This document shows positions 1 to 8,192 of a DNA stretch of 64,000 nt, piece by piece. How positions within the stretch are numbered: the first letter of the stretch is position 1; every line of letters begins with the position of its first letter. The stretch comes from an uncultured Alphaproteobacteria bacterium. Lineage in GTDB: Bacteria; Pseudomonadota; Alphaproteobacteria; Micropepsales; Micropepsaceae. Under the pieces are notes generated by a model, which saw only the letters and a program-made list of their open reading frames with translations, searched no databases and had not been told where the DNA came from. Where the stretch lies: positions 372,001 to 436,000 of the forward strand of contig CADEFU010000002.1 of assembly GCA_902826695.1 (NCBI GenBank). Reading direction: 5' to 3'. Made by a program: the position numbers and the translations under genes.

Positions 1-126
1 GCGGCGCGGGATGGAGTGCGCGGGGAAAGCGAAGGGCTCGTCCTTCAAAATGCGCGCGTTTGCGGCGGAGCCAAAGACAAGTGTCAGGCCCGTTGCCAGC
101 AAAAAATCGCGTCGTTTGAGTAGCAT
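1..126 (-). CDS. Partial Tat-exported protein (N-terminus only)
   Basis: Reading leftward from an ATG at 126, 42 codons stay open to the window edge. The peptide begins MLLKRRDFLLATGLTLVFGS and ends its leader with AANA. That is a twin-arginine-type signal (KRRDFLL, a hydrophobic stretch, an Ala-x-Ala cleavage site), so the mature protein is probably exported folded. A GGAAG ribosome site lies just upstream (131-135 on the plus strand). It is divergent from the DUF1329 gene. The enzyme family cannot be told because the mature domain is outside the window. Confidence 0.6.
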   Translation of the reverse strand, partial: MLLKRRDFLLATGLTLVFGSAANARILKDEPFAFPAHSIPRR

Positions 127-322
127 CGCTCTTCCATCTAAGTGCACCCCCTTAAAAAGACTACAAGATTCAGTTCAAAAATGCGTTGGGTCGGGCAACC
201 CTGAGGCGATTTGTCGAAGGGGGCTGGATTGGCTAGAGTTGAGCGGACTTGTTAACGCGCCCTTGTGCCCCAAATCCATTCCACGGCGCGTCCCAATAAC
301 ACTTGGTGGAGGATACGAAAGC

Positions 323-1684
323 ATGACCTACAGAAGCATTTTGCTCGCCTCGGCGGTTCTTATCGCCAGTGCCCCCCTTGCGTCGGCAAAAGTGCCGGCT
401 GCCCAGGCGGACCGGCTGGGGAAAGATCTGACGTGGAGCGGCGCCGAGACGGCGGGCTCCGGCGACGTTCCGGCCTACACGGGTGGCATTCAATCGCCGC
501 CGCCTGGCGTCAAATTCGATCCGAAGACGCAGCATCCGCCAGATCCGTTCCCAGGCGACAAGCCGAAGTACACGATTACCGCCGCCAACATGGCGCAGTA
601 CGAAGGCAAGTTGACGGAAGGCAGCAAAGCGCTCCTGAAGCGTCTGCCGACGTTCAAGATGAACGTTTATGAGTCGCGGCGGAGCTGCACCGTTCCGCAG
701 TTCGTCCAAGCCGCGACGAAGAACAACGCATTGGTCGCCGCGTTGACCCCGGACGGCGAGGGCGTGACCGGCGGCATCATGGGGACGCCGTTCCCGATCA
801 CGAACGACGCCAAGGAGATGATTTGGAATCACCGCCTTCGCTTCCTGCCGCACAAACTCTATCGCGCCTATGCGACTGCGCCGGTGCAGGGGAACGGGTC
901 GTTCAACATCATCCGCTATCAGGACGAGGCCATCATCAACTGGACAGATCCGTCGAAGAAGAAGGCGGAAGATCTGAACAATATGCAGCTCATGTACCTG
1001 CAGAACACGGTCGCGCCGCCGCGACTCGCAGGCAACGTGATCTTGGTTCAAGAGTCGCTCAACAGCACGATCCAGCCGCGCAAGGCGTGGTCGTATAGCC
1101 CAGGCACGCGTCGCGTGCGCGTTGCGCCGGATATTTCCTACGACAATCCGGGGTTCAACACCGACGCCATGTCGACGGCGGACTCGTTCACCGGGTTCAA
1201 CGGTGCACTCGACCGTTATACGTGGTCGGTTGCGGGCAAGAGCATCAAGATCGTGCCGTACAACTCGTACAAAATGCTCAATTCGAAGTACAACGACATC
1301 ATCAAGCCCGGTCATTTGAATCCGGATCTGGTTCGTTACGAGGCGCATCGCGTATGGACCGTCGATGCGAAGCTCAAGTCTGGCCAGCGTCACCTGTACG
1401 CGCGGCGCGTGCTTCACCTGGACGAAGATACCCGCGCAATGGTGGCAGGCGAACTCTATGACGGCCGTGGCGGGCTGTGGCGCGTGCAGGAGTTGCACTC
1501 GGTCAACTTCTATCACGTGCCGCTCTGTTTCTCGATCGCCGAGCTCGTTTACGACGTGCAAAGCAGCGGGCGGTATCTCGCCGGGTCGATGGTCAGCGAG
1601 GAGAGACCGTTCAACTTCGAGGCCAATGAGCTCAGCGACGCACGCTTCCAGCCGGACGCGCTCAGGACGATCGGCGTGCGCTAA
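323..1684 (+). CDS. DUF1329 family exported protein
   Basis: A 453-residue protein with a clear Sec signal (MTYRSILLASAVLIASA, cleavage near residue 22), typical in length for DUF1329. The family is thought to adopt a LolA/LolB-like fold and is often found with outer-membrane DUF1302 proteins; no such partner is visible here. The start was chosen at the ATG preceded by GGAGGA at 308-313 (9-nt spacing). The frame stays open upstream to position 11, but that part lacks a signal or ribosome site and overlaps the divergent Tat gene. A strong hairpin terminator follows. The function is unproven; an outer-membrane or lipid-related role is inference. Confidence 0.8.
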   Translation: MTYRSILLASAVLIASAPLASAKVPAAQADRLGKDLTWSGAETAGSGDVPAYTGGIQSPPPGVKFDPKTQHPPDPFPGDKPKYTITAANMAQYEGKLTEGSKALLKRLPTFKMNVYESRRSCTVPQFVQAATKNNALVAALTPDGEGVTGGIMGTPFPITNDAKEMIWNHRLRFLPHKLYRAYATAPVQGNGSFNIIRYQDEAIINWTDPSKKKAEDLNNMQLMYLQNTVAPPRLAGNVILVQESLNSTIQPRKAWSYSPGTRRVRVAPDISYDNPGFNTDAMSTADSFTGFNGALDRYTWSVAGKSIKIVPYNSYKMLNSKYNDIIKPGHLNPDLVRYEAHRVWTVDAKLKSGQRHLYARRVLHLDEDTRAMVAGELYDGRGGLWRVQELHSVNFYHVPLCFSIAELVYDVQSSGRYLAGSMVSEERPFNFEANELSDARFQPDALRTIGVR

Positions 1685-1711
1685 GCGCCGACCTGTTATT
1701 CGAACGAGGAA

Positions 1712-1735
1712 GCCGCCCCATTGGGGCGGCTTTTT
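1712..1735 (+). terminator. Rho-independent terminator after the DUF1329 gene
   Basis: The stem GCCGCCCC/GGGGCGGC (8 perfect pairs, 3-nt loop) is followed by TTTTT. It lies 27 bases after the DUF1329 stop and just before the convergent stop of the next gene, whose last bases overlap the tail. Confidence 0.85.
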
Positions 1736-1738
1736 CGT

Positions 1739-2191
1739 TTAGCGGGTCTTGAGCGTGATTGCGTTCGCCTTTGTGCGAACCGCGATCGACTCAAGCGCGC
1801 TGTTGTTGATCGGGAACGACGTGGCCACCGGTGCCGGGCTGACCCAGGAGGGCGAGGCGCAGATCAGGAAGTCGGCGGTCGCGGCAAGGCCGTTCGCCGA
1901 GATCGAGGTGATCATCAACTCAGCCGCGCCGATGCCGCTGTCGGCCATGCCGGTGACGTGGGCGACGCGGCCGCTGGGGCCTGCGATCACCGTGCCGGAG
2001 TCGATGCGCGTGACGAGCTGGCGCTCGCACGAGCCATCAGCTTGGCCTGCGTAATAGGTGTGCGGGACAGAGGGAACCGTGCGGAGCGCAGGATTCAGAT
2101 TGGGTGCTACCAACTGACGTTGAGGTGCTGCGGCGATCGCCGAAGAGCTCAGGGCTGCAGCGAGAAGCGTAAACGCGATCGTACGCGACAT
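1739..2191 (-). CDS. Exported hypothetical protein
   Basis: A 150-residue protein beginning MSRTIAFTLLAAALSSSA, a classical Sec signal cut around residues 20-22. The mature part has two cysteines (SCERQL and LICASPS) that could form a disulfide, consistent with a periplasmic location. The ATG at 2191 was preferred over an in-frame ATG 36 bases earlier because it begins exactly at the signal n-region. It is convergent with the DUF1329 gene. I do not recognise the family. Confidence 0.6.
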   Translation of the reverse strand: MSRTIAFTLLAAALSSSAIAAAPQRQLVAPNLNPALRTVPSVPHTYYAGQADGSCERQLVTRIDSGTVIAGPSGRVAHVTGMADSGIGAAELMITSISANGLAATADFLICASPSWVSPAPVATSFPINNSALESIAVRTKANAITLKTR

Positions 2192-2292
2192 GAAATGTGA
2201 TCCCGAAAAGAGTGAGCGCGCGCGCATCCTAGCAAACGCGAGCGCTTAGACCATCCGGGTCGTCGCGCAACCTTAACGGCGGCGCGGCAGAG

Positions 2293-2736
2293 TTAACGGC
2301 TGAGTTCCGCGAAGATCGGCTCAAGGCGCTTCTTGGCGAGCGGCGGAACGTAGACGGTTTTCACGGCGGCCAGGTTCGATTTGTCGTTGCCGACCATCAC
2401 GATGCCGACCATGCCGAGGCCCAAATGCGGCGTGCATTTGTAGAGATAGAGGCCGGGCTTATCGAACTTGAACTTGATTTCCTTCGTGAAGGGAGAGGAG
2501 AACAGGGCGACGCCCGCCGGCACGCCGCCTTGGACGAAGGCAACGTTGTGGCCGGCGTTTGTCGCGACCCACTTCACGGTATCGCCTTTGTTGATCTTCA
2601 CGAGCGCGGGTTTGAAGACGTTGTTGAGGTTGGCGACTTTATCGCGATTCAACATCTCGACGACGACTTCGGCAGCGGAGGCTGCTTGTGCGGCGAAGAG
2701 CGAGAGGGCGACGGCGGCGAGGCTCAGGTAGCGCAT
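2293..2736 (-). CDS. Pseudoazurin-type blue copper protein
   Basis: A 147-residue periplasmic electron carrier. A Sec signal (about residues 1-21) precedes a cupredoxin domain. The type-1 copper ligands are all visible: His63 (AGHNV), Cys101 and His104 (YKCTPHLGLGM) and Met109. Pseudoazurins shuttle electrons from cytochromes to nitrite or nitrous-oxide reductases, or act as general periplasmic carriers. No denitrification gene lies nearby, so the redox partner is unknown. The length and the single Cys-x2-His-x4-Met loop match pseudoazurin better than plastocyanin or amicyanin. Confidence 0.9.
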   Translation of the reverse strand: MRYLSLAAVALSLFAAQAASAAEVVVEMLNRDKVANLNNVFKPALVKINKGDTVKWVATNAGHNVAFVQGGVPAGVALFSSPFTKEIKFKFDKPGLYLYKCTPHLGLGMVGIVMVGNDKSNLAAVKTVYVPPLAKKRLEPIFAELSR

Positions 2737-2807
2737 GAGAGCTTCCGTTGGTTTGACTTCGTCTGAGAGCTAGGGCGCGTGTGTGACCGCATCAAGGCGT
2801 GGCGGCG

Positions 2808-4646
2808 TCACGCAGGCGCGGCGCTAGCGCGCACCCAATCTGCGACGATCGTTTCCAGTACGGGCAGCGGGACGCCGCCGTTCTCGAGCACGGTGTCGTG
2901 ATACTTGCGCAGGTCGAAGCGCGGACCCAGTTCTTTCTTAGCGCGTTCGCGGAGTTCCAAGATTTTGTTCTTGCCGATTTGGTAGGCGCAAGCCTGGCCG
3001 GGCCAGACGAAGTACCTGTCGATTTCGCGAACGACGTTGTCTTTGGTGAGCGCGGTGTTTGCGAGGAAGTAATCCACCGAGCGTTTGCGGCCCCAACCCT
3101 TTGCGTGGATGCCCGTGTCCACCACGAGGCGGCAGGCGCGCCAGAGTTCCATCGTGATGCGGCCGACTTCGTCGAGGTCGTCCACGTAGAGGCCCATCTC
3201 TTTCGAGAGGAGCTCGGTGTAGAGCGCCCATCCTTCAACGTACGATGTGAAGAACGAGTGCTTGCGGAACTCAGGGATCGCTTTTGTTTCCTGTGCGATC
3301 GCGATTTGCATGTGGTGGCCGGGGATGCCTTCGTGGAAAGCGAGGGCCGCCATCTGCCATTTCGGAAGCGTAGACATGGCAGCAAGGTTGTAGAACACGT
3401 AGCCGGGACGAGAGCCGTCCGGCGTTGGCGAGTTGTAGAAAGCGATCGTCTGGCCGCTTTCGAGGAAAGGCTCCATGCGCTTCACTTCGACCGCTGCTTT
3501 CGGGAGTGTGCCGAAGGCGGTGGGTAGAGCGGCGTAGGCTTTGCGCTGCAGCTCAAGCGCGCGGGCGAGATAGTCGGCGCGGCCCTTGTCGTCGTTCGGG
3601 TAGAGGTAGCGCGGGTTCGTGCGGAGGTCTTGGTAGAAGGCGCTCAGCTTGCCCTTGAAGCCGAGGCGCTTCTTCACGGTCTCCATTTCGGCTGACAGGC
3701 GGGCGACTTCGGCAAGGCCGGTTTCGTGAATCTCGGTGGCAGAGAGTTTGAGTGTCGTGTGCGCGGCGACGCATTGGTCATAGTAGGCCGCGCCATCCGG
3801 CAACGTGCCCACGCCGTGGTCGGTCTTTGCGGTTTTGCCGATTTCCTCGGTTGCCGCGATGAAGCGGGCATAGGCGGGCTTCAGCGCTTCTTGCAGCGCC
3901 TTCTCGGCGTCGGCGGTCAGCTTGTCTTTGCCGTTCAGCTTCGCGACCTTCTTCTTGAAGTCCGCGTAGATGTCGTTGTCGCCGTTGCCGCTAAACGGCG
4001 CGCCTTGCACGGCTTTGCGAGCGTCGTCGACGATGAGTTGGTAGGAGAAGCGCGGGAGACGGATTCCCTTGGCCTGCTGCTCGCGCATGAACTCTATCGT
4101 TTGGTCCATTACCTTGCCGGTGCCCGCGATTCGGGCGATGTAGGCTTCGGCGTCTGATACGTCTTCGACACGATGGCGGTTGATTAGGAGGTTTGGGATG
4201 TCCTGGTGCGGGCCGCCGAAGTGCGAGACGTCATAGTCGTGAAAGCGGAAGGGATGGTTGGCGACGCGCAGTTCGTTGCGGAACCGGAAGATGTCGTAGG
4301 AGACGCGCATCGACGGACTTAAGGCTGCGCGGTCGATGCCCTTGTTCATGTAGTCGAGGTCGGCGCTGGTGTTCTTGTGGGTACTGACCGCAAAGGCGTC
4401 TGAATAGTCACCCCACTCGCCGTAGCGCTTCTTCATGCCGAGCGAGGTCATGAATTCCGGTGAGTCGTCGAGTTCGCGGCTGAAGCTCTTGGAGAAGAAG
4501 GCGAGGAGCTTGGCGTCTTCGCCGCCCGCTGGGGCGGTTGTGTCCAGATCGGTGCGGACGATGTCGTCGATGCAACCGGCAAGGCTGAGCGCCGCGGTTG
4601 CCGCGGACAGTTTCAGGAAGGCGCGGCGGGAGGTGTGGTTGGTCAT
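2808..4646 (-). CDS. DUF885 family Tat-exported lipoprotein, peptidase-like
   Basis: A 612-residue protein. It begins MTNHTSRRAFLKLSAATAA and continues LSLAGC: a twin-arginine motif (SRRAFLK) followed by a lipobox with Cys25, so it is probably a Tat-routed lipoprotein. The DUF885 domain fills the rest. At about 438-445 it carries HEGIPGHH, the HExxxGHH-like signature of this family and the likely metal site of a putative peptidase. An upstream in-frame ATG at 4673 would bury the Tat motif 9 residues deeper, so 4646 was chosen. The divergent glycerophosphodiesterase starts about 90 bases away. The substrate is unknown. Confidence 0.85.
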   Translation of the reverse strand: MTNHTSRRAFLKLSAATAALSLAGCIDDIVRTDLDTTAPAGGEDAKLLAFFSKSFSRELDDSPEFMTSLGMKKRYGEWGDYSDAFAVSTHKNTSADLDYMNKGIDRAALSPSMRVSYDIFRFRNELRVANHPFRFHDYDVSHFGGPHQDIPNLLINRHRVEDVSDAEAYIARIAGTGKVMDQTIEFMREQQAKGIRLPRFSYQLIVDDARKAVQGAPFSGNGDNDIYADFKKKVAKLNGKDKLTADAEKALQEALKPAYARFIAATEEIGKTAKTDHGVGTLPDGAAYYDQCVAAHTTLKLSATEIHETGLAEVARLSAEMETVKKRLGFKGKLSAFYQDLRTNPRYLYPNDDKGRADYLARALELQRKAYAALPTAFGTLPKAAVEVKRMEPFLESGQTIAFYNSPTPDGSRPGYVFYNLAAMSTLPKWQMAALAFHEGIPGHHMQIAIAQETKAIPEFRKHSFFTSYVEGWALYTELLSKEMGLYVDDLDEVGRITMELWRACRLVVDTGIHAKGWGRKRSVDYFLANTALTKDNVVREIDRYFVWPGQACAYQIGKNKILELRERAKKELGPRFDLRKYHDTVLENGGVPLPVLETIVADWVRASAAPA

Positions 4647-4733
4647 GATCCGCTCAAGGATTGGCGGCGGCACACTAGAGAAAGGCGGATGGGCGTGCCA
4701 GTCTTCGCGCGCAACACAAAAGTGCGATCAGTC

Positions 4734-5498
4734 ATGACTCGGACGGCGAAGTACCCCTATCTCGAACATTCCGGGCTTTTGGCGTTTGCGCATCGTGGCG
4801 GGGCGCTGGAGGCGCCCGAGAACACGATGAAGGCGTTCGAGTATGCGGTCGGGCTTGGGTATCGCTACATCGAGACAGACGCCTATGCGACGCGTGACGG
4901 GGTGTTGATCTCGTTTCACGACGACAAGCTTGATCGGGTCAGCGACAGCAAGGGCAAAATCGAAGAGCTGCCGTGGGCGGCAATCGCCCGCGCGCGGATC
5001 GGGGGGGCGGAGCCCGTGCCGTTGATGGAGGATCTGTTCGCGCGCTTTCCCGAGGTTCGCATCAACATCGATCCGAAGCACGATGCGGCTGTGGCCCCGC
5101 TGATCGCGCTCATCAAACGCATGGGGGCGGAAGATCGAGTCTGTATCGGCTCGTTCTCGGGCAAGCGGATCAAACAGGTTCAGGACGCGTTCGACGGGCG
5201 GGTCTGCACGTCGCTTGGGCCTGGCGGTGTGTTGAAGCTAAAGTCGGCGTCGGCCGGCGTTCCGCTGCGGCGCTGGCCTGAAGGCTGTGCGCAGGTGCCG
5301 GTGAAGGGCGGTGGCGTTACGATCGTTACGCGACGCTTTGTCGAGACGGCCGAGAGGCACGGGCTTCAGGTGCATGTGTGGACAATCGACGACGCGGCGG
5401 AGATGCGCCGCCTCATCGACCTTGGTGTACACGGGCTGATGACGGACCGGCCGGCGGTGTTGAAGCGTGTGCTGGAGGAGAAGGGGCTTTGGGCCTGA
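4734..5498 (+). CDS. Glycerophosphodiester phosphodiesterase (GDPD family)
   Basis: A 254-residue TIM-barrel hydrolase that cleaves glycerophosphodiesters to glycerol-3-phosphate and an alcohol. The family signature is complete: AHRGG (His20, Arg21), PENT (Glu29), IETD (Glu47, Asp49) and SFHDDKLDR (catalytic His62), then the NIDPKHD strand. There is no signal peptide, so it is a cytoplasmic UgpQ-like form. The start is uncertain: ATG 4734 keeps 17 residues before the catalytic strand, while ATG 4689 with AGAAAGG just upstream would add 15. Its TGA abuts the convergent stop codon of the next gene with no gap. Confidence 0.87.
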   Translation: MTRTAKYPYLEHSGLLAFAHRGGALEAPENTMKAFEYAVGLGYRYIETDAYATRDGVLISFHDDKLDRVSDSKGKIEELPWAAIARARIGGAEPVPLMEDLFARFPEVRINIDPKHDAAVAPLIALIKRMGAEDRVCIGSFSGKRIKQVQDAFDGRVCTSLGPGGVLKLKSASAGVPLRRWPEGCAQVPVKGGGVTIVTRRFVETAERHGLQVHVWTIDDAAEMRRLIDLGVHGLMTDRPAVLKRVLEEKGLWA

Positions 5499-6149
5499 TC
5501 AGCGGTGCTTCAGCCCGTTCTTCTGCAGACGCCATAGCAGCGCGTCGATGCGATCTTGGCCGAAGAAGGGTTCGCCGTTGAAGGCAAAGGTCGGGACGCC
5601 CCAGTGACCGGCTTTGCGATGTGCAGCCTCGTTCTCTTTGATGATTGATTCGTAGCGATCGGGATCGCGGGTAATTGCTTCGTCGAGTTCGGCGAGGTCG
5701 AAGCCAGCGCGTGCTGCGGCTTCGCTGAGGTGGTTGCCTTCGTGCCAGTTCTGAACGCGGCCGCCGTAAAGCGTTGCCGAGACTTCAGCGATGAACGGCA
5801 AGCCATTGCCGCGTTCGGCGGCGGCGACGCCTAAGCGCGTGAGGCGGTGAATGTGCGGCTGCTGCTTCGGGACTTCGCCGGTTGCCATATCCATGACAAT
5901 CGGATCGGGGCGCGGCCATGCGAACGGTGTGTTGTAGCGTTCTGCTTCGCGCATTACGTCCCGCACGAGATAGGGCACCCACATTGGGTTCGCGTTCTTG
6001 AACCAACCGTCCAATCTGACCGCGATCGGGTAGACCGGACTGATTCGAAATTTGAGGTTCCACTCTTTTTCCAGTGCAACCATTCTGGGCGTCGCTAGGT
6101 ACGAATAAGGCGAGCGAAAAGACCAAAACACTTCGACTTCCAGTGTCAT
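5499..6149 (-). CDS. DsbA/HCCA-isomerase-like thioredoxin-fold protein
   Basis: A 216-residue protein of the DsbA-like subfamily that includes 2-hydroxychromene-2-carboxylate isomerase and kappa-class glutathione transferases. The N-terminal strand FWSFRSPYSYLA has Ser where DsbA has CxxC, which is typical of the glutathione-using isomerases. The C-terminal VPTFAFNGEPFFGQDRIDAL is the family's cis-proline strand and tail. The ATG at 6149 has a good AGGAG 6 nt upstream; a longer frame to 6203 lacks one. A 10-bp perfect palindrome sits just upstream of the ribosome site. Substrate unknown. Confidence 0.8.
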   Translation of the reverse strand: MTLEVEVFWSFRSPYSYLATPRMVALEKEWNLKFRISPVYPIAVRLDGWFKNANPMWVPYLVRDVMREAERYNTPFAWPRPDPIVMDMATGEVPKQQPHIHRLTRLGVAAAERGNGLPFIAEVSATLYGGRVQNWHEGNHLSEAAARAGFDLAELDEAITRDPDRYESIIKENEAAHRKAGHWGVPTFAFNGEPFFGQDRIDALLWRLQKNGLKHR

Positions 6150-6503
6150 CGTTTGCTCCTCGATTCCCCACGTTGGGGAATCGTTTCTCATGTGCAAAGG
6201 CATTTCTTAGTTAAGTCAGATATTCCACGACCATAGATTGCACAGGCGCGCAACCGGGGTGCCGAGTGGGGTGTTGAAATGCTATTTGCGCGTGCGCTCG
6301 GACGAGTTGAATCACTTCGAGTGAACTGTGCGAAAGTTCGCCTAACACTTGGATTTTATCACGCTTTTCACGTTCCGCGATATTGACACTCGTTCGACGT
6401 CTGGCGCTGAATGCGCGCACGCGGCCGGTCACCCCCCGATCCGGATCGCTGTCGGCGAGAACTACCCCCAGTTTGTATTGCCGACTTTAGTTTGAGGCGA
6501 CAC
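6150..6503. other. Divergent intergenic region
   Basis: About 350 bases between the isomerase-like gene and the Sel1 operon. It holds the palindrome at 6161-6183 and otherwise no gene I can support. A 73-codon minus-strand frame at 6211-6432 has no ribosome site and no recognisable domain. The region should contain both divergent promoters, but I see no convincing -35/-10 pair. Confidence 0.5.
6161..6183. promoter_or_regulatory. Perfect palindrome next to the isomerase start
   Basis: CGATTCCCCA (6161-6170) and TGGGGAATCG (6174-6183) form a 10-bp perfect inverted repeat with a 3-nt spacer. It ends 12 bases upstream of the isomerase ATG, immediately before the AGGAG ribosome site. It could be a repressor operator or an mRNA hairpin in the leader. 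Confidence 0.55.
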
Positions 6504-8192
6504 ATGCAAGCGAAACGCGCGTCAGAGCAGCAGCGTTCCAACACAGCGGTGAGCCGCATTTCGAAGTATGCACGGCGTTCGCTGATCGCAGCGATGACGG
6601 TGTGCTCGATCTCCGTCTTCACTCCGGTGCAAGCGGATGTCGCGGAGTGCGAACGCGCTTACCAATACGGCCGCAAGGACGAAGCGATTCGTTTGTGCCG
6701 CAAAGCCGCGTGGCAAGAGAACGACTTCTTCGCTCAAGTGAAACTCGGGGACATATACTCGGCGAAGCGCCAGGACGACAAAGGCTACTACGATCCGGTC
6801 GAGGCGTTCGTTTGGTACTTCATGGCGGGGCGCAACTCCGGCATCTTCGATCATGTGCATCTCGATCCGGCGATGGACGACGTCGTCGGGCGGCTTGAAG
6901 CTGCGGACACGGCTGCGCGCGGAATCTACCGCGACTTGTTGCAGGACGAGCGAATCGATGTGCGCAATCGCGTCACCTACATTCAGTCGTGCCGCGGCGG
7001 CGACGGGTTCATCCTGCTCGGTCAGCTGCACGATCCGTTCGTCGCGCAGCGCCATCAAGGCGGCGCCGGTTCCGGCGCGCCTCTGACGGGTGCCGCCGAT
7101 CAGCCTTTCTGGCGCCGCCCGGTCGGTCGCGGTACCGGCATGTTGCCGACGCGTGTCGTCCCGGCACCGTCACCTTATCCGACAAGCAGCAGCCCGGGCT
7201 CGACCAGCGCCTATCCAGGCTCGACGCCAACGACATCTCGCTTTGGCGCCGACGCGTGGGCGACCAAGCTTTGCAACAGCAGCGATTGGATGGGCTGGCT
7301 GACCTCGGGAAGTTCGTGCTCGCGTTTCAGCACGGATAACTCAGGCACTGTGTTTTCGAGCAGTGCGATCGAGGCGATGGTCTACTATCAGCTGGCCGAT
7401 CGGGCGGGTCATCCTATTGCGAAGACCTATATCGAGGCGTTGAAGCGCTGGTCGGCGAACGACTACAGCACCGGCACGGGTAGCGATCAGAAGCCGCAGA
7501 ATTCGGACGTGCTCGCGAAGGCGAAGGCTTTACGCTGGCTGTCGCCGTTCGAGTTCTATGCCGCGGAGACGCGGTATCGCGGCGAGACGCCGTCGGGCCT
7601 CGTGCATAGCGACGAGTGCTCGGTCAATGCGCGGCGCGCACAGGCGCTGGCGATGGGTGAGCGGGTGATCCCGCACCAGATCCGGCGCGACATGCTGCAG
7701 TTCCTGGGCTTCTACCGTGGCGGCGACGATGTGAGCCGCGCGATCGCGAAGTATCAAGACTTCCTTGGCGACCCGCAGACCGGGCAGCTGACGCCTATTC
7801 AGCTGACGCGCCTCATTCAAATCGGTGCGGTGCGCGGCTATGCGCGGGCGCAGCGCTGCTTGGGCGTTATGTACGTCAAGGGTGTCGGCGTGGTGACGAA
7901 CAACGTGCGCGCCGAGAAGTGGCTGATGGCGGCGGCCGAGCAGGGCGACGGCGAGGCGATGTACGCGTTGTCGGAGCTCTATACGCAAGGCACGGACGGC
8001 GTCGAGAAGTCGGAAGACAAGGCCGTGCGATACCGCCAAGGCGCCGCGGCGACCGGCTTTACACCGGTGAAGGCCGAGTTCCTGCGCATGTTGGAAGCGG
8101 CGCCGGCGAAGCAAGACGAATGCAAGACCCGGCGTTGCCTGCGCGAACGCGAACGTGCGGCGGCGGAGCAACGGGCCGGTGAAACACAGTGA
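6504..8192 (+). CDS. Sel1-repeat protein with export signal; first gene of a four-gene operon
   Basis: A 562-residue protein. A basic n-region followed by RRSLIAAMTVCSISVF and an Ala-rich cleavage region (near residue 42) suggests export. Sel1-type helical repeats are visible near the N-terminus (AYQYGRKDEAIRLCRKAA, LGDIYSA) and clearly near the C-terminus (AQRCLGVMYVKGVGV; AEKWLMAAAEQGDGEAMYA). A Pro/Ser/Thr-rich linker lies between them (about residues 200-250). Sel1 repeats mediate protein-protein contacts. ATG 6504 was chosen because GAGGCG precedes it. Its TGA overlaps the GTG of the next gene, implying coupling. Role unknown. Confidence 0.72.
   Translation: MQAKRASEQQRSNTAVSRISKYARRSLIAAMTVCSISVFTPVQADVAECERAYQYGRKDEAIRLCRKAAWQENDFFAQVKLGDIYSAKRQDDKGYYDPVEAFVWYFMAGRNSGIFDHVHLDPAMDDVVGRLEAADTAARGIYRDLLQDERIDVRNRVTYIQSCRGGDGFILLGQLHDPFVAQRHQGGAGSGAPLTGAADQPFWRRPVGRGTGMLPTRVVPAPSPYPTSSSPGSTSAYPGSTPTTSRFGADAWATKLCNSSDWMGWLTSGSSCSRFSTDNSGTVFSSSAIEAMVYYQLADRAGHPIAKTYIEALKRWSANDYSTGTGSDQKPQNSDVLAKAKALRWLSPFEFYAAETRYRGETPSGLVHSDECSVNARRAQALAMGERVIPHQIRRDMLQFLGFYRGGDDVSRAIAKYQDFLGDPQTGQLTPIQLTRLIQIGAVRGYARAQRCLGVMYVKGVGVVTNNVRAEKWLMAAAEQGDGEAMYALSELYTQGTDGVEKSEDKAVRYRQGAAATGFTPVKAEFLRMLEAAPAKQDECKTRRCLRERERAAAEQRAGETQ

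Noticed and set aside
6211..6432. A 73-codon minus-strand frame in the region upstream of the Sel1 operon
   Set aside because: No ribosome site, no domain, and it lies in a region expected to hold divergent promoters.
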